Assembly (NCBI GenBank): GCA_011763485.2
Contig: JAANSK020219975.1
Location: 1 to 24,263, forward strand
Direction of reading: 5' to 3'
DNA length: 24,263 nt
Source: Isoetes engelmannii
Taxonomy: Eukaryota; Streptophyta; Lycopodiopsida; Isoetales; Isoetaceae
Part shown: positions 19,006 to 24,263 of the stretch, in pieces
Numbering within the stretch: the first letter of the stretch is position 1
How the letters are laid out: each line of letters opens with the position of its first letter
Translations under genes and position numbers: made by a program
The notes under the pieces: generated by a model
The model's input: only the letters and a program-made list of their open reading frames with translations
Told to the model about the DNA's origin: nothing
Databases searched by the model: none

Positions 19006-20640
19006 CATGATAGTAACTGTGAATTGGAGATGGGAGATGTAATGTTAAGTTCCTTTCATGTCATAAGAAATTGGCCAATGATATCAAGGCAAGGAAAATA
19101 GGTGCCAGGTGAAGTCGACATGGCGAGCGATGAAGACGACGTGGCGAGCGACGTGGCGAAGAGTGATGATAAGTGAACAAAGAAATGATGAATAGGAAAG
19201 GAGTGTACTAGGGGAGCCTTTGATGGGGAGATTTGTTGCATGTGTAAGTGCACTTTCATCAACACTGGAGATGGCAGTCTGTCAACCTTCACTCTTTGCA
19301 GGCTGCAATAAGAATGGCAAAGAAGTGCAAGCCACAGCTGGATAATCAGGGCTCTCATATCATCCCTTGTCTTCTTCATTGCTTTCAAGCCCACATTGCT
19401 GAGATTCCATTCCGACCAGCCTCTCTATTTCCCTTTGTTTTTACATGCCCCTTTCTTTCTTAATTAACCACATTTCCTTAAGGTTTAACCTTCCTGATCT
19501 TGCTTTGCCTTACTGCAGTGCAGTGCAGTGTACTTCTCATATCAAGTGCTTTGATCAGGCCTGAATATGATGTTTGTCACTTGCTTTCGTTTCATTGTCC
19601 CTTTCTTATATTTGGCTATTCATTAAGATTTTGCTAGAATTTGTCTCTCGGATCCGACCTATCTCTGGCTTCCAAATGGAGCCTATATTCAAAGCAAGAT
19701 GCTTTCTGTGGATATGGATGCATAATAATAATAATAATTCATCCAGAGTTCTTACAGAACCCTAAGTAGGGTTTAGGAGTCGAAAAAGTTTTGTTATGAT
19801 TTTGATTACAGAGGCTTGCAACGGATTTTCAGACACTTGTTTGCAGAATCTGGAATCATTTTAGTCTGCGTCTTGACTTGAATGTGTTGCAACAGTTCTA
19901 AATGATGCTGCAGAATGGCCTGCAAATTGAATTTCGACAGATCCGTTAGAAAAAACAAATGTTGGCTTCCCGTTCCTGCGCTGGATGTAGACCTGCAAAG
20001 AAAAAAGAGAGGCACAACTAACTGCTAGTTGCTCCACGTGCAGGCGTTCACAAATTGTTTCTACAAATCCTGCTTAATGTTAAACACACATCAAAAACTC
20101 TGTCTAAAAGCGAAGCTTCCTGTAACAGAAATTCGCTCAAAGCTGACAGGCTAAAGCGAGCCACACATTCAAAGCTTGGCCAAGAAAAGACTCCGACGCT
20201 TGATTCTCCAGATTATGTTGCTTTCGCCGCCGCAGCATATCTGAGAGTATTCTTGAGTTGCCGTCTCCTGCTCTTGCTGATTTTGAGCTCATTTAATGCT
20301 GATCTGAGTTGGGTTTTATTGATTTGATTTGGGTTTTTCATTTCTAGTCGATCAGATGCCGGCCTTTAAAGATTTCTGCAGTCGGGCCGATTCTGAGGAG
20401 TTGCTGCTGCGCACAAGTCTTAGATGCTCATTCGTAGGGATTTATAAGCTGAAAACGTACTCAGAAGGTTAAGCATGACCTCATCAGCTCAATCTTCGAG
20501 ATGACGTATATAATCTTTCACAAATAAGTTCTTGTGTAAGAAGCTCAGCTATGGCGGATCCCAAAAAACGGTGGAATTGATCAAAGTATGATTCCGGGGG
20601 TACACTGCGACTACGGCAAGGCAAATTAATGGCGAATAAC
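19006..20640. other. Upstream region of the TCP gene
   Basis: No gene is recognised. Contents include short repeats near 19118-19160 (words GTGGCGAGCGA), GCAGT repeats near 19515-19530, an AAT repeat at 19725-19738, and from about 20160 a less AT-rich, leader-like stretch with acceptor-like TTTCATTTCTAG at 20336-20347. The TCP promoter and 5' leader, possibly with introns, should lie here. No TATA box can be assigned with confidence. Confidence 0.4.
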
Positions 20641-20665
20641 AAATTAGCTAAACGAGGGCAGGGAG

Positions 20666-20803
20666 ATGCAATGCATGGGTACAGGGGGATGTACTTGGAG
20701 AAGAAAAATCAGAGGTAAGCATAAACAGCTGTATTGTTTGATTGAGTGGATCTGGCAGGGAAAGAGGCATTGCAACGGGAAAAAAAATCAGGAGGGCATG
20801 TAG
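20666..20803 (+). CDS. Possible upstream ORF in the TCP leader (45 codons)
   Basis: The ATG at 20666 opens a 45-codon frame ending in TAG at 20801-20803, in a different frame from the TCP protein and 101 bp before the first in-frame TCP ATG. If transcription starts upstream, scanning ribosomes would meet it first, so it could limit TCP translation. The peptide ([10 protein letters not shown]...NQEGM) resembles nothing I know. A donor-like AG-GTAAGC at 20713-20720 lies inside it, so the region may instead be spliced. Confidence 0.25.
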   Translation: MQCMGTGGCTWRRKIRGKHKQLYCLIEWIWQGKRHCNGKKNQEGM

Positions 20804-20904
20804 AGGGGGGACACAATGGGAACGCCGCTGTTGGATATCGAGGAGAATTAGACAAGCCATTGAAGGGGGACTATGGAATTAGAAGGGAGAAAGAATTTTC
20901 GCGC

Positions 20905-22410
20905 ATGGACAGGGACAGGCAGACAATGCAGCAGGGCCGCGGCAAGGACCAAGATGAGAGAAAAGGCAGGGAGGAAGAATCGGGGCTTGAATTCGGCCGG
21001 AGAAGGGAGGGTGTAATTTGCAGTGAAATAGGCCAGAATCAGAATCAGAATCAGCAGGAAAGCTTTGAAGCAAGGAGGATTAGAGCAAGGGTTAACGTTG
21101 AAGGGTGTTCTGAGGCGGTGTTAGATCAGGCTAAGATTATAGCCAGAACAACGCGACCGTCTGGTGGGAAGGATCGGCACAGCAAGGTAAACACTGCAAA
21201 GGGTCCGCGGGATCGGAGAGTGAGGCTGTCTGTTGCAACGGCGATTCAATTTTACGATGTGCAGGATCGGCTGGGGTATGATCAGCCGAGCAAAGCGGTG
21301 GAGTGGCTGATTAAGAAGGCGAAGCATGCGATAGACGAGCTTCCGCCTGCGCCTCCGATTCAATACGGGAAGCCTGTAACTACGGGAGCTGCGTTTTGTG
21401 GTGCAGCAAGTTCGGGGCCGGTAGCCGGGGGAGCAGTTGGAAGCGGAAGCTCCGGTTATGGTTATTCGGAGGTTCTGTTCGGTGGGTCGGGTTCGGTTTC
21501 TGCGTTTGGAAGCATGTTTAAGGAGGAAGACGCAGAGGCGGATGCGGAGGAGGAGGAATTAGGTCAGGCGGTTGGATCGTGGAGGCAAGAGGAGCGGAGT
21601 ATTTCGGAAGGCTCAAAAGGAAGCGAAGGTTTGGGTTCTCCGTGTGGGAGAATTGAATCCAGAGCAAAGGCGAGGGAACGAGCCAGGGAAAGAACGAAGG
21701 AGAAATCATGCGGCGGAAGCCCCCCCAGGTCTGGTACTACTAGTAATTTTGCTGCGCAACAGGAAAATACATTCTCCTTCACAAATCTTCTGCAGAGCCC
21801 GCTGAATCAAAACGCTTTGTATGCTCCAGCTCCTCCGCCACAGCAGAGTCTGCACTCTCCGCAGACCTATTCCTTCCAGCAGCACAACCAGAACCAGAAC
21901 CGGCAGATTCATCTCCAATCTTTATTCCAACACACCGGCCCCCTCCCAATCCAGCACATCCCTCTCGATCGGAAACCTAATTACCCCCCTCCGCCTTCCT
22001 TCCTCCACCCAGAACCGACCCCCAGAAACCCCCTCCACTCCCGCTCTCCCCCGCCTTCTTCCATGGGTTCGTTTTTATCTTCCGAATTTAACCCCTTCTC
22101 CGGCATTTCTTCCGATCATTTCTCCTCCTTCCGCCCTCCCTCCGCTACCTCCACCATGGACGATCACTCCTCCCATTCCGTCCGTTCTTTTCCGTTTCTT
22201 AGTAATAATCCTTCCTTCTACCTTTCTCCCGTTTGTTCTTCCTCTTCCGCCCCTTCTGAAAACCTTGGCCAGATCCTTCGCCCCTCTCCTGCTTCCTTGT
22301 TCGATTACCAACGCCATTTTTCCTCTTACCAGCCCCACGTTCCCGCCCGAATCCATGGCATCGACGAAATGGACCAAAATCTCAAACATCACCCTTCCCC
22401 ATCACCTTGA
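20905..22410 (+). CDS. Class II CIN-type TCP transcription factor
   Basis: The protein has 501 residues from the first in-frame ATG (20905). The frame stays open back to a TGA at 20743-20745 but has no earlier ATG. The TCP domain spans about residues 89-145 ([19 protein letters not shown], then [29 protein letters not shown]). Its KDRHSK basic start and class II spacing mark the CIN group. An Arg-rich R domain (about 251-270, [15 protein letters not shown]) and SFTNLL (291-296) match TCP2/TCP24-type proteins. The C-terminus has PARIHG (480-485), like the PARIQG end of CIN TCPs. The remainder is low-complexity, Gln/Asn-rich and then Ser/Pro-rich. It acts in the nucleus as a dimer on GGNCCC-type sites and limits cell proliferation in leaves and other lateral organs. 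Relatives are often repressed by miR319; here only a degenerate site is seen at 21937-21955. No intron lies in the coding region. Family assignment is firm; orthology within the group is not. Confidence 0.93.
   Translation: MDRDRQTMQQGRGKDQDERKGREEESGLEFGRRREGVICSEIGQNQNQNQQESFEARRIRARVNVEGCSEAVLDQAKIIARTTRPSGGKDRHSKVNTAKGPRDRRVRLSVATAIQFYDVQDRLGYDQPSKAVEWLIKKAKHAIDELPPAPPIQYGKPVTTGAAFCGAASSGPVAGGAVGSGSSGYGYSEVLFGGSGSVSAFGSMFKEEDAEADAEEEELGQAVGSWRQEERSISEGSKGSEGLGSPCGRIESRAKARERARERTKEKSCGGSPPRSGTTSNFAAQQENTFSFTNLLQSPLNQNALYAPAPPPQQSLHSPQTYSFQQHNQNQNRQIHLQSLFQHTGPLPIQHIPLDRKPNYPPPPSFLHPEPTPRNPLHSRSPPPSSMGSFLSSEFNPFSGISSDHFSSFRPPSATSTMDDHSSHSVRSFPFLSNNPSFYLSPVCSSSSAPSENLGQILRPSPASLFDYQRHFSSYQPHVPARIHGIDEMDQNLKHHPSPSP
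21937..21955 (+). promoter_or_regulatory. Degenerate miR319-site-like sequence
   Basis: GGCCCCCTCCCAATCCAGC encodes GPLPIQ. In TCP2/TCP4-type genes the miR319 site is read as G(P/T)LQS(S/N), with CCCTTCAGTCCA at its heart. Here CCCT.C..A.TCCA is kept, with one inserted C and T-to-C and G-to-A changes in the core. It is probably too mismatched for efficient cleavage, and chance similarity is possible. Confidence 0.3.
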
Positions 22411-22527
22411 TTCACGATTTCCCTCGAGTTTTTCCATTCAAATTCAGACCCTCCAGAATTGCTACTGTTGTTCAAGAAAAGTATAACTATCTGGTTCAGG
22501 TCGGATACATTACGGTCTCGCTTATCG

Positions 22528-22756
22528 GTAAGATCGATCATCACCCTCGTCATCATTCAGCTTCAATTTTTTGGCAGCCATCTTGAGGTTGATGCATAAA
22601 CCATTCTTTGTTGCTGTATTGGTCTGGATTAAACAAGTGTTGCTCATTGTTTGGATGGAGGAAAGAAAAATAAGCTGCAATTAGGTTTTACTGCGGATTG
22701 ATTCCAGATTTACTGTTGACGTGCATGTTAGAACAAACTTGCTTTCTTTCTCTCAG
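22528..22756 (+). other. Possible 3'UTR intron of the TCP gene
   Basis: GTAAGA at 22528 fits a donor. TGCTTTCTTTCTCTCAG ending at 22756 is a strong polypyrimidine tract plus acceptor. The 229-bp interval lies 118 bp after the TCP stop codon, so it would be an intron in the 3' untranslated region. Transcript evidence is needed to decide. Confidence 0.35.
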
Positions 22757-23445
22757 GTACGTTCTTGTTGAAGGTTGAAATGAGTACATCGTGCGAATCT
22801 TAACATAATTGGTGTTGTGGCAATGGTGTATCCCCACATGACGTCCTCCCCTTTGTAGTCAAATAACCAAATAAGTGTGACTTTGTACCTCCCTTTTACC
22901 TTGTCCTCTCTCCGTCCATCCACCAATATCATACATATCCTTTCCATTTTTCTTGTTTGCCCAATCTTTACAATACAATCCTAATATATTAAGTATTGGA
23001 AGGTAATGGCAACTTTAAGAATTGGCTTCTATCCACAAAATTCCTTTATGTTTTTGCACTAGTTCATGTTATAAACAGCTATAACACGTCAGTTTTCGTA
23101 CTTATAACATGACAAACCTCTGTTTCCCATAGTATATTGATGTCTTATACAATTGTCATCATTATCCAACAAACTGTCGCGAACTCAATATTGTCTTACG
23201 CTCTCCAAGACTTCGATATGGATGAAAAATTGATTTACAGAGAATTGATCAAGAGTGCCTGACATCTGCGTAGCTTTGTAGTAGGGTTTATAATGCACCA
23301 TAGATCGACAACTTCCATTTCTTTTTTCTTGTTGAACTCATTTGCAATTTATTTGTTCTTACAAATATGTAGTGCCAGATTATGCTTTAATGCACCATGA
23401 TAAACTCAAACTTGAGACGGATGGTCTAGTGGAAACCAATATAAG
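22757..23445. other. Downstream region of the TCP gene, no gene seen
   Basis: The stretch may begin with the last part of the TCP 3'UTR. The rest is AT-rich with no coding motif, no clear poly(A) signal I would trust, and no repeat. Confidence 0.45.
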
Positions 23446-23449
23446 AAGC

Positions 23450-23835
23450 GCAGACTTCGCCAAGGCTTTTAACACGGTACCTTAGGCAAGTTGTGGGACA
23501 GATTGCAACAACTTGGGACCCCTATCGACTTGCAGAATGCAATATACAGGTTGTATGAGGCATGTTCAGGACGCCTGGCGCTGTCAGGACAGCCGGTGGT
23601 CAGTAGTATTAGAGTGCACCCTGATTGTTCCCTTTTGTCTATACTCTTTGGCCTTTACATTGACCAGTTGGAACATGGGTTGGCCCAACACGGGGGAATG
23701 GGCACCCCGCTGCTACACCACATCGTCAGGCAACTCATATATGCAGATGATGTGGACCTTTTGGCCCACACCCCAAAAGACATGCAGTGCCACCTGCTCG
23801 AGCATCATAATGCATCATTGTTCAAAGGAATTCAA
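23450..23835 (+). pseudogene. LINE reverse transcriptase fragment
   Basis: ADFAKAFNTVP (23450-23482) is the (D)F(x)KAFDTVP motif of non-LTR reverse transcriptases, followed by a TAG. After a frameshift the frame from 23491 reads LWDRLQQLGTP, then LFGLYIDQLE (residues about 52-61), then the catalytic IYADDVDLLA, with YADD at 23740-23751. The spacing and the YADD metal-binding box fit the palm domain. The usual PQGCPLSP loop is changed to a HPDCSLLSI-like sequence. Similarity ends near 23835; thumb, zinc knuckle and 3' tail are missing, and no endonuclease domain precedes it. It may belong to the same broad LINE group as the 3' ends at 4.7 and 9.6 kb. Confidence 0.8.
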
Positions 23836-23971
23836 TTCTTCAAAACAAAGCATCAATTAAACAAAGTGATGAATAAAGCAATATGAAATTCACTTGTTGA
23901 AAATCAACTCAATACAACACTGAAGCACAGAACTGAATTTTTTAGTTCTGAAAATTACAGAATTACAATTG

Positions 23972-24190
23972 TTACATTTCATCGTCATCGGAAAGAACTT
24001 CGGGTAATTTTTTTAAAATTTTCTCTTCATCTAAAGGATCCAGCCTATAATGCACGAATTCATTAATTTGAGAATTCGTACATTCTCATTCTGCTCGAAA
24101 TAGCTTATCAGGGGCGTATAAAAGATACTTTTCGAACGGTCGCGCTACCTTAGAAGCAAAAAAGCACTCAGGCAACACAATTCACCACAA
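23972..24190 (-). pseudogene. C-terminal coding remnant of an unrecognised gene
   Basis: On the minus strand one frame reads VLPECFFASKVARPFEKYLL to LFRAE, a single TGA (24086-24088), then ECTNSQINEFVHYRLDPLDE and an acidic end LPEVLSDDDEM with TAA at 23972-23974. Keeping frame across the stop, with charged protein-like composition on both sides, suggests one coding exon with a CGA-to-TGA change. It is preceded by a T run (24188-24201 on the opposite strand), which could be a polypyrimidine tract. No family is recognised; an acidic C-terminus is common in transposase-like proteins. The rest of the gene would lie beyond the window. Confidence 0.4.
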
Positions 24191-24263
24191 AAAAAAAAAA
24201 AAGGCTAAGCTTCTAGGCAACCCCCTCTTCGCATAAAACTGACGGGTTCAGATGATACTAAAG

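Noticed and set aside
22075-22392. 105-codon Gly/Arg-rich minus-strand frame
   Set aside because: Reverse-strand shadow of the C/T-rich TCP coding end.
21821-22486. 221-codon Pro/Leu-rich frame on the + strand
   Set aside because: Shadow of the C/T-rich second half of the TCP gene, in another frame and without motifs.
23513-23860. 115-codon frame overlapping the LINE reverse transcriptase
   Set aside because: It is the alternative frame of the YADD-containing fragment, with no motif of its own.

Overview
This window reads as nuclear DNA of a land plant with a large, repeat-rich genome. A gymnosperm (conifer, cycad or Ginkgo type) is my guess, not something shown by the sequence. The evidence is one intact class II (CIN-type) TCP transcription factor gene on the + strand near 20.9-22.4 kb, surrounded by about 20 kb of decayed mobile elements: Ty3/Gypsy chromovirus pieces, non-LTR retrotransposon (LINE) 3' ends, a tRNA-derived SINE, a long-TIR DNA element and DNA-transposase relics. 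Nearly every other coding stretch carries stops or frameshifts.

Layout. 1-165: tail of a tandem array related to the one at 16.2-16.7 kb. About 430-1440 (-): broken gene resembling a Rep/HUH endonuclease, with visible HxQ and YxxK motifs. 3588-4695: DNA element with TIRs well over 90 bp. 4735-5158 and 9640-10115: two LINE 3' ends sharing a zinc-knuckle relic, a hairpin and a short-repeat tail. 6574-6835: orphan promoter-like block (site II palindrome plus telo-box). 8800-8985: SINE. 10445-11255 (-): unrecognised broken gene. 12067-13519 and 17563-19005: two copies of one 1.45-kb block, a deleted Gypsy element in which gag runs straight into an integrase-end chromodomain, plus shared flank. 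13520-13935: array of CGCGTACGCG-like palindromes. 14540-16180: broken DDE-type transposase gene of the HTHxDID (DUF7869-like) kind. 16199-16731: ~33-bp tandem array. 16735-16842: LTR end and primer-binding site. 20666-22756: TCP gene with a possible upstream ORF and a possible 3'UTR intron. 23450-23835: LINE reverse transcriptase fragment. 23972-24190 (-): last exon-like C-terminus of an unrecognised gene.

The TCP gene is the only locus I expect to be functional. It should encode a nuclear, DNA-binding regulator of leaf and organ growth. Its miR319 site is absent or badly degraded. The most unusual items are the HUH-like relic, the CpG-palindrome array, and the DDE transposase relic ending about 20 bp before a 33-bp array whose relative also opens the window. 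All family assignments rest on motif recognition by eye; no database search was possible.
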